From assembly GCA_013289165.1 (NCBI GenBank), contig JABDAL010000011.1, forward strand, positions 1-51,465: DNA of 51,465 nucleotides, in the 5' to 3' direction. Each line of letters starts with the position of its first letter. Position 1 is the stretch's first letter. Under the pieces are notes generated by a model. It saw nothing but the letters and a program-made list of their open reading frames with translations, made no database searches and was not told the DNA's origin. The position numbers were made by a program, and so were the translations under genes. The DNA is from Bacteroidota bacterium (GTDB lineage: Bacteria > Bacteroidota > Bacteroidia > JABEUT01). Positions 1 through 8,381 of this stretch are shown piece after piece.

Positions 1-214
1 GCGGTTCCGTAACCAGGTTGTTCCCGGCGATACACTTATCTTTCACCTGGAATTGATGGAAGCTGTAAGGCGCGGCATTTTTAAAATGAAAGGTACAGCG
101 TATGTAGGCGATAAAATTGCAACCGAGGCGGAAATGATGGCGCAAATCGTCAAAGTGAAAGAGACAAATGGAAGCGCTACTGAAAAGAAATCTGAAAAAA
201 TTAAGCAGGATTGA
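1..214 (+). CDS. fabZ: FabZ domain, C-terminal fragment (3-hydroxyacyl-ACP dehydratase part of LpxC-FabZ)
   Basis: The frame is open from the left edge to TGA at 212-214 and encodes about 70 residues. They match the C-terminal strands of a hotdog-fold FabZ: FRNQVVPGD near the start, then the RRGIFKMKGTAYVGDK segment, ending in a charged tail. FabZ dehydrates 3-hydroxyacyl-ACP in type II fatty acid synthesis, and in Bacteroidota it is normally fused behind LpxC. The catalytic HFPGHP region lies left of base 1 and is not visible. lpxA follows after 5 bases, as in the usual lpxD-lpxC/fabZ-lpxA order. The N-terminal part of a FabZ domain appears on the opposite strand near 868-990, so this gene is involved in the rearrangement described below. 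Confidence 0.85.
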   Translation, partial: RFRNQVVPGDTLIFHLELMEAVRRGIFKMKGTAYVGDKIATEAEMMAQIVKVKETNGSATEKKSEKIKQD

Positions 215-219
215 ATGAG

Positions 220-1104
220 ATGATATCGACACTCGCATACGTAGATAAAAACGCAGAGATTGGTGAAAATGTTACCATTGAGCCATTTGCCGTTATACAC
301 AATAACGTAAAGATAGGTTCGGGGAGTATTATTCAGAGCCATGCTGTTATTATGCCGGGTGCCCGTATCGGGAAGAATTGTACTATATTTCCCGGTGCAG
401 TTATAAGTGCCATTCCGCAGGATTTAAAGTTTGCAGGAGAAGAGACTACTGTCGAAATAGGCGACCATACGGTCATTCGCGAATATTGTACCATTCACCG
501 TGCTACAAAACAGAACTGGAAAACAGTAGTAGGCAGCCATTGCCTTATTATGAATTATGTGCATGTAGCACATGATTGTGTAATTGGGGACCATGTTATT
601 CTTTCGGGATATTGTGGTTTAGCAGGACATGTGCATATTGAAGATTATGTAATCATGGAAGGTTATTCCATGGTACAGCAGTTTATTCGTATTGGGATGC
701 ATTCGTTTTTGGGAGGTAGTTCGAAGGTTAGGAAAAATGTTCCGCCTTATGTGAAGGCGTCCCGTGACCCGCTTTCTTATATCGGGGTAAATACGGTGGG
801 CCTTTCACGCAGAGGTTTCAGCGCTGAAACGATTAAGCAAATTGAAGACACGTATCGCCTTTTATATGTTACATTTTTTACACCTACTACATGGGTGCCG
901 CTTAATTCCAATATTTTATCTACCAGCAGGAATGGAGGGCGGTGTGGCAGCAGGTGCATTATTTCAGTAATGCCTATCAAGGGTACAACATTCGGGTTAT
1001 ATTTCCCTACACCCTTTTTAAATCTGTCCTTCTTAGCCGCTTCTTTCAATTTTTTAGCGAACGCTACATTGCCTGAATGGCCGGGTCTTGCAGCCAGTAT
1101 ATGA
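220..1104 (+). CDS. lpxA: LpxA, UDP-GlcNAc O-acyltransferase, chimeric at its C-terminus
   Basis: LpxA transfers 3-hydroxyacyl from ACP to UDP-GlcNAc, the first step of lipid A synthesis. Residues 1-216 from the ATG at 220 show the left-handed beta-helix hexapeptide repeats and the catalytic His in NYVHVAHDC. The family-typical [20 protein letters not shown] ends at 867. The remaining frame to 1104 is antisense to fabZ-lpxC and is not LpxA-like, so about 45 residues of the normal C-terminal helical domain are replaced. A TTG at 211 in the same frame overlaps the fabZ stop, so the ATG at 220 is preferred. The product is probably non-functional if the junction is real. Confidence 0.85.
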   Translation: MISTLAYVDKNAEIGENVTIEPFAVIHNNVKIGSGSIIQSHAVIMPGARIGKNCTIFPGAVISAIPQDLKFAGEETTVEIGDHTVIREYCTIHRATKQNWKTVVGSHCLIMNYVHVAHDCVIGDHVILSGYCGLAGHVHIEDYVIMEGYSMVQQFIRIGMHSFLGGSSKVRKNVPPYVKASRDPLSYIGVNTVGLSRRGFSAETIKQIEDTYRLLYVTFFTPTTWVPLNSNILSTSRNGGRCGSRCIISVMPIKGTTFGLYFPTPFLNLSFLAASFNFLANATLPEWPGLAASI

Positions 1105-1940
1105 GCTTTTATCGGCATCCCAACCAAGGCAAGGTCGCCTACCATATCCAATAGTTTATGGCGGGCAGGTTCATTATAAAAATTAAGCTTGGTATTATTT
1201 AGTATGCCGGGATATTTTATTTCTATTCCTGTTTTATTAAATACTTTGGCGAGATAGTCCAATTTCTCTTTAGGAATTTCCCTGTCAACTAATACAATCG
1301 CATTGTCAAAATCCCCGCCTTTAATGAGGTTATGCTTAAGAAGCATCTCCAGCTCGTGCAGGAAAACAAAAGTACGGCAGGCAGCTATTTCATCTTTAAA
1401 TTCGCTCACCTTGTATATGGTAGCATGTTGTGTGCCAAGCATAGGTGAATTATAATCCACCATCACGGTAAGCCGGAACGTATCCTGCGGAACAGCAAGC
1501 ATTTCTATATGGCCCGGAGCATCCTCGTAGGTAAGGTTATCTTTTAATTCAAAATATACACGGTTAGCATCCTGCTCCACTATGCCGGCTTTTTCAAGAG
1601 CCTGTACAAAAAGCTTAGAGCTCCCATCCATAATGGGAACTTCCGGCCCAGATACTTCTATCAACGCATTATCAATTTCTAATCCTACCAAAGCTGCTAA
1701 AAGGTGTTCAGTAGTAGCAATTTTAGCACCATTTTGCTCCAAGGTAGTTCCCCGTTCAGTATCAGTTACATTATCTACGTCAGCATCTATAATGGGCTCA
1801 CCGGGTAAATCAATCCGTTTGAACTTGTACCAATGGTTAACAGGTGCAGGCTTAAAAGTTATGGTAGCCTCCATTCCTGTATGTAAGCCCCTGCCTTTCA
1901 AGCTTACAGGTGTTTTAATAGTTCGTTGTTTTTCGCTCAT
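777..1940 (-). CDS. lpxC: LpxC-FabZ bifunctional enzyme, FabZ part cut off
   Basis: LpxC deacetylates UDP-3-O-acyl-GlcNAc, the committed step of lipid A synthesis, using zinc. Residues 1 to about 310 are LpxC: the first zinc His lies in TTEHLLAAL and the second His with the Asp in [15 protein letters not shown] linker leads into FabZ at [19 protein letters not shown]. FabZ identity stops at VKNVT (about 868); the last 29 codons are antisense to lpxA. The FabZ catalytic His and Glu are therefore missing. The gene is 66 bases downstream of lpxD on the same strand, the normal operon order. The LpxC half is intact; the fusion as a whole is broken. Confidence 0.9.
   Translation of the reverse strand: MSEKQRTIKTPVSLKGRGLHTGMEATITFKPAPVNHWYKFKRIDLPGEPIIDADVDNVTDTERGTTLEQNGAKIATTEHLLAALVGLEIDNALIEVSGPEVPIMDGSSKLFVQALEKAGIVEQDANRVYFELKDNLTYEDAPGHIEMLAVPQDTFRLTVMVDYNSPMLGTQHATIYKVSEFKDEIAACRTFVFLHELEMLLKHNLIKGGDFDNAIVLVDREIPKEKLDYLAKVFNKTGIEIKYPGILNNTKLNFYNEPARHKLLDMVGDLALVGMPIKAHILAARPGHSGNVAFAKKLKEAAKKDRFKKGVGKYNPNVVPLIGITEIMHLLPHRPPFLLVDKILELSGTHVVGVKNVTYKRRYVSSICLIVSALKPLRERPTVFTPI
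862..873. other. Inverted junction between lpxA (+) and fabZ (-)
   Basis: Left of this point the + strand encodes LpxA up to its conserved YRLLY. Right of it the - strand encodes FabZ up to its conserved VKNVT. The two coding identities collide head to head within about 10 bases. Neither gene continues in its own frame past this point. This can be a roughly 1-kb inversion, an inverted duplication or a chimeric amplification/assembly product; the window alone cannot tell which. Confidence 0.8.
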
Positions 1941-2006
1941 GTCTGTGGCTATTAGCGGATAGCTATTAGATTTTGCAGGTACAATAATAAGTCTTTTTGT
2001 CGGAAT

Positions 2007-3044
2007 CTACTTTGAAATAGTAAGGCTTTCAATTTTTGATTCCAGTTCCTGTATCTTTTGGCTCAGTTCAGGAAGTCGTCTGAAAATAACATAGGCCTTT
2101 TTATAATCGAAATGGTCAAGAGCGGGAGAGCCTTGTATAGTACTGTCATCAGTCACATTAGAACCAATACCCGACTGAGCAGCTATTTTCACACGGTTAC
2201 CTATCGTAAGGTGGCCTATGATCCCTACCTGTCCTCCAATCATGCAATCGTTGCCAATTTTAGTTGACCCTGCAACTCCTGCCTGGGCTGCAATCACTGT
2301 ATTCTCACCAATCTCCACATTATGCCCTATTTGGATAAGATTATCGAGCTTAACACCTTTACGTATAATTGTAGAACCCATAGTAGCCCTGTCAATGGTA
2401 GTATTGGACCCGATTTCTACATTATTTCCAATAATTACATTACCAACCTGGGGCATCTTGCGGTAATTATTTTCACTGTTTGGAACAAACCCAAATCCGT
2501 CGGAACCCACTACTACACCCGAATGAAGTGTGCAGTTATCGCCAATAATAGAGTCCCTGTATATTTTTACGCCCGGATAAATAATGCAGTTTTTCCCGAT
2601 TTTACAATTCTCGGCTATGTAAACATTGGGATAAATCCGGCTGCCACTAGCTACATCTGTATTTTCTCCTATATAGGTAAATGAACCCACATACACATCT
2701 TTGTGCACTGTTGCTTTAGGAGATATATGTACAAACTCTTCAATCCCCGATTTGGAGAACTGCTGTTTATGATAGGCTTCCATTAGGATAGTAAATGCCT
2801 CCCGTGAATCACTTACTTTTATCAGGGTTGCTGTACCCGGCTTTTCATCTGTTATCCCCTCACTGATAATAATGATAGACGCATCGGTAGTTTTAAGATA
2901 GGGAATATATTTAGGATGGGATAAAAAAGTGAGGGAACCCTTTGTGGCTTCCTCAATTTTCGAAAGAGTGTTCACTTTTACAGAAGCATCGCCTTCAACC
3001 TTTCCGTTTACTAATGCAGCTATCTGTTGGGCAGAGAATTCCAT
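2007..3044 (-). CDS. lpxD: LpxD, UDP-3-O-(3-hydroxyacyl)glucosamine N-acyltransferase
   Basis: This enzyme adds the N-linked hydroxyacyl chain from ACP in the third step of lipid A synthesis in the cytoplasm. The 345-residue length fits the family. The N-terminal uridine-binding domain covers about residues 1-100 and includes GSLTFLSHPKYIPYL. Hexapeptide beta-helix repeats run from about 105 to 310, with the catalytic His in LIQIGHNVEIGENT, and a short C-terminal helix follows. It is first in a - strand operon with lpxC-fabZ. The start MEFSAQQIAALVNGKV matches the usual N-terminus. Confidence 0.95.
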   Translation of the reverse strand: MEFSAQQIAALVNGKVEGDASVKVNTLSKIEEATKGSLTFLSHPKYIPYLKTTDASIIIISEGITDEKPGTATLIKVSDSREAFTILMEAYHKQQFSKSGIEEFVHISPKATVHKDVYVGSFTYIGENTDVASGSRIYPNVYIAENCKIGKNCIIYPGVKIYRDSIIGDNCTLHSGVVVGSDGFGFVPNSENNYRKMPQVGNVIIGNNVEIGSNTTIDRATMGSTIIRKGVKLDNLIQIGHNVEIGENTVIAAQAGVAGSTKIGNDCMIGGQVGIIGHLTIGNRVKIAAQSGIGSNVTDDSTIQGSPALDHFDYKKAYVIFRRLPELSQKIQELESKIESLTISK

Positions 3045-3098
3045 GCCGCAAAAGTAACACTAATTATTAAGAGAACACTCCCCCCTGTTTATATTTAT

Positions 3099-3125
3099 GA
3101 GCCACAAATTGTTAGAATGTGGCTC
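3099..3125 (-). terminator. Perfect 8-bp stem-loop, possible terminator
   Basis: GAGCCACA (3099-3106) pairs with TGTGGCTC (3118-3125) across an 11-base loop. It lies between the stop of the DUF3300-like gene and the start of lpxD, both on the - strand. There is no clear T-run, so its role as a terminator is only likely. Confidence 0.4.
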
Positions 3126-3151
3126 CAAACCTCTAAAGAGTTATTACTCTG

Positions 3152-4723
3152 TTATCTCCTGATAGCTCCGCCACTTCCGCCAAAACTTCTTGCGGGTTCC
3201 GCTGGTTGCAGTGCCGGATGATAAGCCGGTTCGGGAGCCGGCGCAGGGTGATATACAGGTTGGGCTTGCTGCCAGCTGCCACTGTGGTAAGATTGCGCTC
3301 TTTGTATACTACCATAATTATATGCCGGTTGGGGTGCACTTCTTGACTGCGACTGCACCCGTTGAGATTGAGCTTTTTGAGGTACTACAGCCGGTTGCCT
3401 TGTATAGGGTTGCCTTACATCAGGAACCTGCTGTTCTTCGGGAACTGTTGGCGTAGCTTTAGGGCTGTTAAGTAAAGAATACTTATCAATATTTTTTGCG
3501 AGATAAGCATCCCGTGTCTGCGGATTAACCACTCCGTTTTTATTCATTACTTTCTCGTTCAATTCACCAAGTTCTCTGATGGCAGCTACCCTTGTGGCAT
3601 CACTGTGTACAAAATGAGCAGGCAAGTATTTCCGGTTAGCCTGCACCCAGTTGTGCACCACCTCCCTGCTGAGTGTATTTAAGCGGTGAGGCCCATAATA
3701 ATGCTGGATGTATGCAGAACCCAAATGCGGGTACCTGTGCCAGTGCTGGGGACCCCAGAAATACCAATTGGTAAAGTAATAAGATGGAAATCCAAACACA
3801 ACCATGTTACCGTGAGGTCCATAATAAAAGCCCCAGTCATACCAGTAAGGATACGGATACCAATAGGCATAGGGGTACCATGTAGGGTAACCAAACCAAT
3901 AGGTATAGGGATATACCGAACTATTACTCACCTCGCCGGAATCCACGGGCGCATCCACATCATTTTTAGTGTAGCCATTATCTGTTGCATATTCATTAGC
4001 AGCTTGTTTCAATTCATTTTGCGCATCCGAATCTTTTTGCAGGGTTTGTTTCCAATCCTGCAGTTGTTGGGCATTTATGCTTGCTTGCACTGCGGCAGTC
4101 GAATCGCTCTTATGCATTACCCGTTCGGGGTCGCGCTTATAATGGTCTCCTACACGCACCGAAAGGCTCAAATGGTCATTCAGCAAGGAAATTACTTCCG
4201 GCAACTGGAGAAGATCGGTAAATACTTTCTGAACATCGGCTGGATAAGAAGAAATAAGAGTATTAAACTGGTCGTTAGTTTGATTTTGCAAGTCCTCCAC
4301 CTTTTTTAAAAGGTCATATTCATCCCTGCCATATTTTAAGCCTACCTCATGTATTTCAGCAGGATAATCGTTAAGGATGGCTTCAATATCTTCCTCTGAT
4401 TTCTTGCCACCATCCACCAACCTCGAAATTAAATTGGGGTAGCGGCTCATGTTCCATATATCTTCCTGTTTTGATTGGGAATATCCACCCACAAGGTCAG
4501 CAAAAGCGCCGCTGGAGTTTTTTTGCAAACTTGCCATATTTACAATAACGGCAGGGTATTCGCAGGCAGTAAATATCTCCCTACGAACGGAGTCAGGATA
4601 CAATGCCAGGGCATTAATTGCCGCTGAATCTTCTTTTGTCCATGGGGTGTGTGATGAAACTGACTGCCCATTTACCCCTACCAGGGACAAAGCCAGCAGA
4701 AATATCAAAATAGGTGTTTTCAT
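3152..4723 (-). CDS. Secreted DUF3300-like protein
   Basis: The protein has 523 residues with an N-terminal signal peptide (MKTPILIFLLALSLVGVNGQ). The N-terminal half is helical and contains ALYPDSVRREIFTACEYPAVI, resembling the DUF3300 type of exported protein that scans for ALYPD/YP motifs. Around residues 270-345 is an aromatic stretch built of YPY/WYP/YWY units followed by Tyr/His/Trp-rich sequence. The C-terminal 100 residues are Gln/Pro/Ala-rich and low-complexity, ending GGSGGAIRR. No catalytic motif is recognised. It is probably periplasmic or surface-exposed; the function is unknown. The family assignment rests on pattern and is moderate. Confidence 0.7.
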   Translation of the reverse strand: MKTPILIFLLALSLVGVNGQSVSSHTPWTKEDSAAINALALYPDSVRREIFTACEYPAVIVNMASLQKNSSGAFADLVGGYSQSKQEDIWNMSRYPNLISRLVDGGKKSEEDIEAILNDYPAEIHEVGLKYGRDEYDLLKKVEDLQNQTNDQFNTLISSYPADVQKVFTDLLQLPEVISLLNDHLSLSVRVGDHYKRDPERVMHKSDSTAAVQASINAQQLQDWKQTLQKDSDAQNELKQAANEYATDNGYTKNDVDAPVDSGEVSNSSVYPYTYWFGYPTWYPYAYWYPYPYWYDWGFYYGPHGNMVVFGFPSYYFTNWYFWGPQHWHRYPHLGSAYIQHYYGPHRLNTLSREVVHNWVQANRKYLPAHFVHSDATRVAAIRELGELNEKVMNKNGVVNPQTRDAYLAKNIDKYSLLNSPKATPTVPEEQQVPDVRQPYTRQPAVVPQKAQSQRVQSQSRSAPQPAYNYGSIQRAQSYHSGSWQQAQPVYHPAPAPEPAYHPALQPAEPARSFGGSGGAIRR

Positions 4724-4931
4724 AGGTCATTTATTGGAGTTGTTACCGAATTAGACGTTGCCCCTTAGCAGTTTATTGCGTTAAAAAATGTTATTGGGGT
4801 TGTAAAGGTATACTCTTTATTATCTACTTTCACCTCTCAGTGTATATTAAAAACAGTTCTTTTAGAACCTAAAGTCATTTTGTCAATAATTCCACTTGCC
4901 CTTGTATCACTATAAGCTATAATAACAAAAA

Positions 4932-5480
4932 ATGAAAAAATACCTTGTTTTATTTATCATACTTACAATAAGCCTTGCTGCACATACGCAAGTAGTTATT
5001 CCCTTTGGTGGTTCAACTCCCCCAGCAGAACCTAAAGAAAAGCAATGGAAAGAATTAATAAAGAAAAGTTATGTACTTAACTTTCGTCATTCCGTGAGCG
5101 ACAGTGTCGAGGATACTATTTTAATACACGATGTAATCTTAACCCATTCGGATAACTATAATTATTGTGTTCCTTATAAAGATGACTCGACAAGAATTGC
5201 AATTGCAATAACAAAATTGAAATCACAAAAGGGGTATACTATTACTGTTTACAGGATAAAAGGAAGCATAAAACGTATTTCAAGGTATGATAAAAACCTT
5301 TTACCATCAGGGAAATGGATAGAATACTCTGGTAAATCGGTAAAGGCGATTGGGGAATATAAAAATGGCAAGAAGATTAAAAAATGGAAATACTATGATT
5401 CCGATGGGAACAAAACACTTACAGAGATCTATGGAAAGGACGATATGGTTCTCAAGAAATATCCCAGTCATACAAAGTAA
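4932..5480 (+). CDS. Secreted protein with MORN/YwqK-like C-terminus
   Basis: The 182-residue product begins with a signal peptide (MKKYLVLFIILTISLAAHTQ). The C-terminal part contains repeated strand-forming units, SGKWIEYSGKSVKAIGEYKN and GKKIKKWKYYDSDGNK, typical of MORN/YwqK-type variant repeats found in many Bacteroidota exported proteins. The central part is not recognised. It is divergent from the DUF3300-like gene, with 208 bases between the starts that could hold both promoters. The role is unknown. Confidence 0.65.
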   Translation: MKKYLVLFIILTISLAAHTQVVIPFGGSTPPAEPKEKQWKELIKKSYVLNFRHSVSDSVEDTILIHDVILTHSDNYNYCVPYKDDSTRIAIAITKLKSQKGYTITVYRIKGSIKRISRYDKNLLPSGKWIEYSGKSVKAIGEYKNGKKIKKWKYYDSDGNKTLTEIYGKDDMVLKKYPSHTK

Positions 5481-5580
5481 CTTGTTGAATAGTTCTTTCT
5501 GTGATATATGTAAGGTTTATTCATAATTCTGTAAGGATTCCCAGTGCAAGGGTATTCACCTTTGCATCCTATATTATTCA

Positions 5581-5790
5581 ATGCCCTTTAATCTGCATAC
5601 TATCATGGAAAACCCATCTGGTACAAAACAAAAAATTAATGGTACCGACAGTATCTTAAAACAAAAAAACAGCATACTGACACATCATATAGATTCATTC
5701 CTGGAAGAGTGCAGGGTGCAAAAACGATTCTTTTCAGGACAAATGCCAATTGAAGAATATATCGGCATAAAAAAGAAATACAAAAAATAA
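5581..5790 (+). CDS. Small hypothetical protein
   Basis: A 69-codon frame encoding a charged, Lys-rich product with no signal peptide or membrane segment and ending IGIKKKYKK. A second ATG at 5605 (MENPSGTK) could be the true start and would give 61 residues. No family is recognised. It is isolated, with about 100 bases on each side, and could be spurious. Confidence 0.4.
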   Translation: MPFNLHTIMENPSGTKQKINGTDSILKQKNSILTHHIDSFLEECRVQKRFFSGQMPIEEYIGIKKKYKK

Positions 5791-5917
5791 TCAATAATTG
5801 AATAAAATGAAAGCCTTACCTAGGGCATATGTATAATAAAAAAGCATCTATGAACGCAATTTTGAGGTGCTTTAAAACCAGGTCGACTTTCATTATATTG
5901 CGTGAAAATTATTATGC

Positions 5918-6259
5918 ATGGCAAACAAAATAACAATATCTGGAAAGGCTCATATAACTATAAAACACAACGAGGTAAAGGAATGTATATTAGGAGATAA
6001 GCTGTATTATTTGATCTTGGAGGAATTAGTGGGGCTCAATAAGACAGCCCCGAAATCGGCAATAGTTTATGTTAGTGAACACCCTGAAAGTTATTATAGT
6101 ACACCAAGCGTTGTGCTATTCCCCGACAGCGATTACGAAGCCCCATTCCATATACCCAACCAGTCAGTAGATATCCGATTGGAATTAGATACAAGTGAAT
6201 TTACTGCGGAAGAACTATTAAAAATTGAAATGGTCCTTTCGGTCATTGCAAAGGCATAG
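5918..6259 (+). CDS. Hypothetical protein, 113 aa
   Basis: The soluble 113-residue product starts MANKITISGKAHITIK. Alternating hydrophobic residues suggest a beta-rich N-terminal half, and the C-terminus (FTAEELLKIEMVLSVIAKA) is probably helical. There is no signal peptide, and Cys 23 is its only cysteine. Codon use and length favour a real gene. The function is not recognised. Confidence 0.55.
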   Translation: MANKITISGKAHITIKHNEVKECILGDKLYYLILEELVGLNKTAPKSAIVYVSEHPESYYSTPSVVLFPDSDYEAPFHIPNQSVDIRLELDTSEFTAEELLKIEMVLSVIAKA

Positions 6260-6347
6260 TAAGAGAAGAGTAGATATTGTTTTACTTTTCATTAATGTAA
6301 AAATAATGATTTTCTCAGGCTCAAATTATTAGAACAGCAAAGTGATT

Positions 6348-6545
6348 TTATTTTCTTTGCTCATCATGCTGTTGGTCTACCGGATGGTGGTACCTACTAT
6401 TCTCCCGATGTTCGCTACCGTGTCCATCTTTATAATACCAAAAATTTTCCCTGTTATAATATCCGCCTACAGGCGCTGCGTATGCAACACATCCTTGTAT
6501 TAAGAATGCCCCAAATAAACAGACTGCTAAAATTAGTGTTTTCAT
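6348..6545 (-). CDS. Small lipoprotein
   Basis: From the ATG at 6545 the product is MKTLILAVCLFGAFLIQGC followed by a Tyr/His-rich hydrophilic tail, about 65 residues in all. LIQGC is a lipobox, so Cys 19 should be lipidated after signal peptidase II cleavage. The frame extends upstream to 6593, but that would put 16 non-signal residues in front of the signal peptide, so the internal ATG is chosen. This is the last chromosomal gene before the left att repeat. The function is unknown. Confidence 0.6.
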   Translation of the reverse strand: MKTLILAVCLFGAFLIQGCVAYAAPVGGYYNRENFWYYKDGHGSEHRENSRYHHPVDQQHDEQRK

Positions 6546-6762
6546 CTTGATTATTATTAGTTGTAACGGTAAGAACTTAGAAAAATCTTTCAAATTATTA
6601 ATGATACAAAGATGATAACATTTAAAATTTAAAGTGTTATACTTTCAAGATGAAATCTTGTATAAATCACACTATTCTTCATATCATACTTTCAACGAAC
6701 TATACTTACCCCTTAGAGGCAAGCAGAGAGTATAATACCTTATGTTAAATTCTTGGTTATTG

Positions 6763-6809
6763 GTGGGCCCAGTAGGACTTGAACCTACGACCAACGGATT
6801 ATGAGTCCG
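6763..6809 (-). repeat. attL: 3' half of the CAU tRNA
   Basis: The 47 bases are identical to 37822-37868 except at 6790 (A versus G at 37849). On the - strand it contains the anticodon loop, T arm, acceptor 3' strand and an encoded A-CCA end. The 5' half is missing, so it is not a functional tRNA. Confidence 0.85.
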
Positions 6810-6840
6810 AATTTTGGGCTACAAACCCAATGAAATTAAG

Positions 6841-6860
6841 ACGATTTTATGCAAAATCGT
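6841..6860. promoter_or_regulatory. Perfect inverted repeat next to attL
   Basis: ACGATTTT and AAAATCGT form a perfect 8-bp stem with a 4-base loop. A weaker TTGGG/CCCAA stem lies at 6814-6830, between it and the att repeat. The position suggests a binding site for the recombinase or accessory factor, or a terminator for the following - strand gene. The role is inferred. Confidence 0.4.
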
Positions 6861-6876
6861 ACATTCTGGGTAAAAA

Positions 6877-6898
6877 GCGCACACCAATAGTGCACACC
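6877..6898 (+). repeat. Left copy of terminal GCACACC double motif
   Basis: Two GCACACC units (6879-6885 and 6892-6898) are spaced 13 bp. The 22-bp unit matches 37752-37773 at 19 of 22 positions in the same orientation. It lies 67 bp inside the island from attL. A possible recombinase arm-type site. Confidence 0.5.
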
Positions 6899-6950
6899 AA
6901 TTTTATTTGGTGATTGATTCGAGCATTTTTGAGTTATACATGAGTTTATG

Positions 6951-7514
6951 CTATGTTCTAGTAAGTGCCATTGTATAAGTAATTGGGGTGGTAAGGTTAG
7001 TATTATTCGTAGGACCAGATGCACTTATTCCAAACATAATATCTATCCACTGGCCAACGCTTGCTGTAGCAAGATAGTTTTGGTCAAATGGGGTCGCAGC
7101 AAAGGTATAATCTCTATAAAAATCGGGGTCAATTCTTATTACTTGAAGCCATGAATTAAACTCTGTTAAACTCTGAGTGCTTGCAGTAAACCTGAATGAA
7201 AAGACAGACTTATTATTTTGGATTGTCTCATTACTTGAAATCACCAATTTTTCACTTTGAATGATTGGATTCTCAAAAGATAGTGTACAAATTATAATAG
7301 TTGCACCTGAAGGTGACAAAGTAGTCTCTTGGAAAGATGAAATGATATATTGCTTTAACAATAAAGTATCAACTATGTCTAGATAAGAGCGTGAATTTAT
7401 ATTATATGGGTTATATACACTTGTTGCCATCAAATAGAATTGATTGAAAGTTAATTGGGCTTTAAGAATCAAACTGAAGCAAACTAACCCAACCATTAAG
7501 ATAATTTTCCTCAT
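6951..7514 (-). CDS. Secreted hypothetical protein, 187 aa
   Basis: The product has a signal peptide (MRKIILMVGLVCFSLILKAQ) and a mature region of about 165 residues rich in Thr, Ser, Asn and beta-prone stretches. There are no cysteines after the signal and no recognised domain. It is the first gene inside the left end of the island and points toward attL. The function is unknown. Confidence 0.6.
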   Translation of the reverse strand: MRKIILMVGLVCFSLILKAQLTFNQFYLMATSVYNPYNINSRSYLDIVDTLLLKQYIISSFQETTLSPSGATIIICTLSFENPIIQSEKLVISSNETIQNNKSVFSFRFTASTQSLTEFNSWLQVIRIDPDFYRDYTFAATPFDQNYLATASVGQWIDIMFGISASGPTNNTNLTTPITYTMALTRT

Positions 7515-7666
7515 ATAATTTTGATTTTTTATGCTTTATTTAAGTGTGCTTAAAGTGGGGTGGTTAAGGAAAGAGGTGCAAATCTAGTCAAAAGTGCCCA
7601 CCAAGCCAATCCCTAGATATGAATCTTAAGTGCTTTAGACTTTTCAACTAACTTAGGGTGTTTATT

Positions 7667-8314
7667 ATGGATAAGAACACTGAACAAATAAAGAAGCAAA
7701 GGGAAGGGATTAAGTTATCTGTTAATAATTCAGATAATTTATTTCAGAGTGCAGAATTATTATCTAATAATGGTTTTAATGGCCTAGCCATATCTCTACT
7801 CATATTAAGTGCTGAAGAAAGCGTAAAAAGCTTTGCATTAAGCCTTGAACTTATGTTAGGGAGCAAATCCGAAGTAAAGAATATTATAGGAGACAGTAAA
7901 AGTAGACACGTTGATTCTTATTTGTTCATTCATGAGGATAAACACAAGCTTGCCAAAGCAATAATTAAGGATTTACGCTCAATCTCCTCACCTTGGTTTA
8001 ATCTACTTGGTGTAGCCTTTCCCAAGTATAAAAAACATTTTGATTTTTTTTCCCTTTCTTCAAGACAGTGCAATGAAATAGAGCAACTTTTAATAGATTT
8101 TGATGGTTTCAATAACATGAAAAATCGAGGATTATATGTAGATTATCTAAAGGGTATTTGGAAAACGCCATTGGATTTAAATATAGTAGATTACAAGAGT
8201 AATCAAAAAAAGATAGCTTTAATTCGAGGCATATTCTCTCCTAGAATTAAATATTTTTTAGAATTGCCAGATAAGGACCTGGGATTGCTTATGGAATGCC
8301 TTAATGATGATTAA
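7667..8314 (+). CDS. AbiV-family abortive infection protein
   Basis: The product resembles AbiV proteins, first known from Lactococcus phage resistance. The N-terminal region has the family-like pattern of a helix with NGFNGLAISLLILSAEES followed by VKSFAL, a HEPN-like helical bundle. Near the C-terminus is a typical GLYVDYLKGIWKTP segment. The family size is about 200 residues, as here (215). A GTG at 7658 is also in frame, but the ATG at 7667 (MDKNTEQ) is preferred. It leads a + strand row of defence genes with the Septu-like pair 67 bases downstream. Likely role: growth arrest or phage-replication block upon infection, inferred from the family. Confidence 0.75.
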   Translation: MDKNTEQIKKQREGIKLSVNNSDNLFQSAELLSNNGFNGLAISLLILSAEESVKSFALSLELMLGSKSEVKNIIGDSKSRHVDSYLFIHEDKHKLAKAIIKDLRSISSPWFNLLGVAFPKYKKHFDFFSLSSRQCNEIEQLLIDFDGFNNMKNRGLYVDYLKGIWKTPLDLNIVDYKSNQKKIALIRGIFSPRIKYFLELPDKDLGLLMECLNDD

Positions 8315-8381
8315 GCTTACTTTAGTTAATTGTTGATTATTTCCTTATTTTAGTATAAATAAACTACTTTAATACACAAGA

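Noticed and set aside
3686-4309. 207-codon + strand frame
   Set aside because: It is antisense to the DUF3300-like gene, has Ile/Arg-rich low-quality composition typical of shadow frames and shows no family pattern.
6763-6809. Second functional tRNA gene
   Set aside because: Only the 3' half is present; the sequence beyond the anticodon stem has no D arm or acceptor 5' strand.
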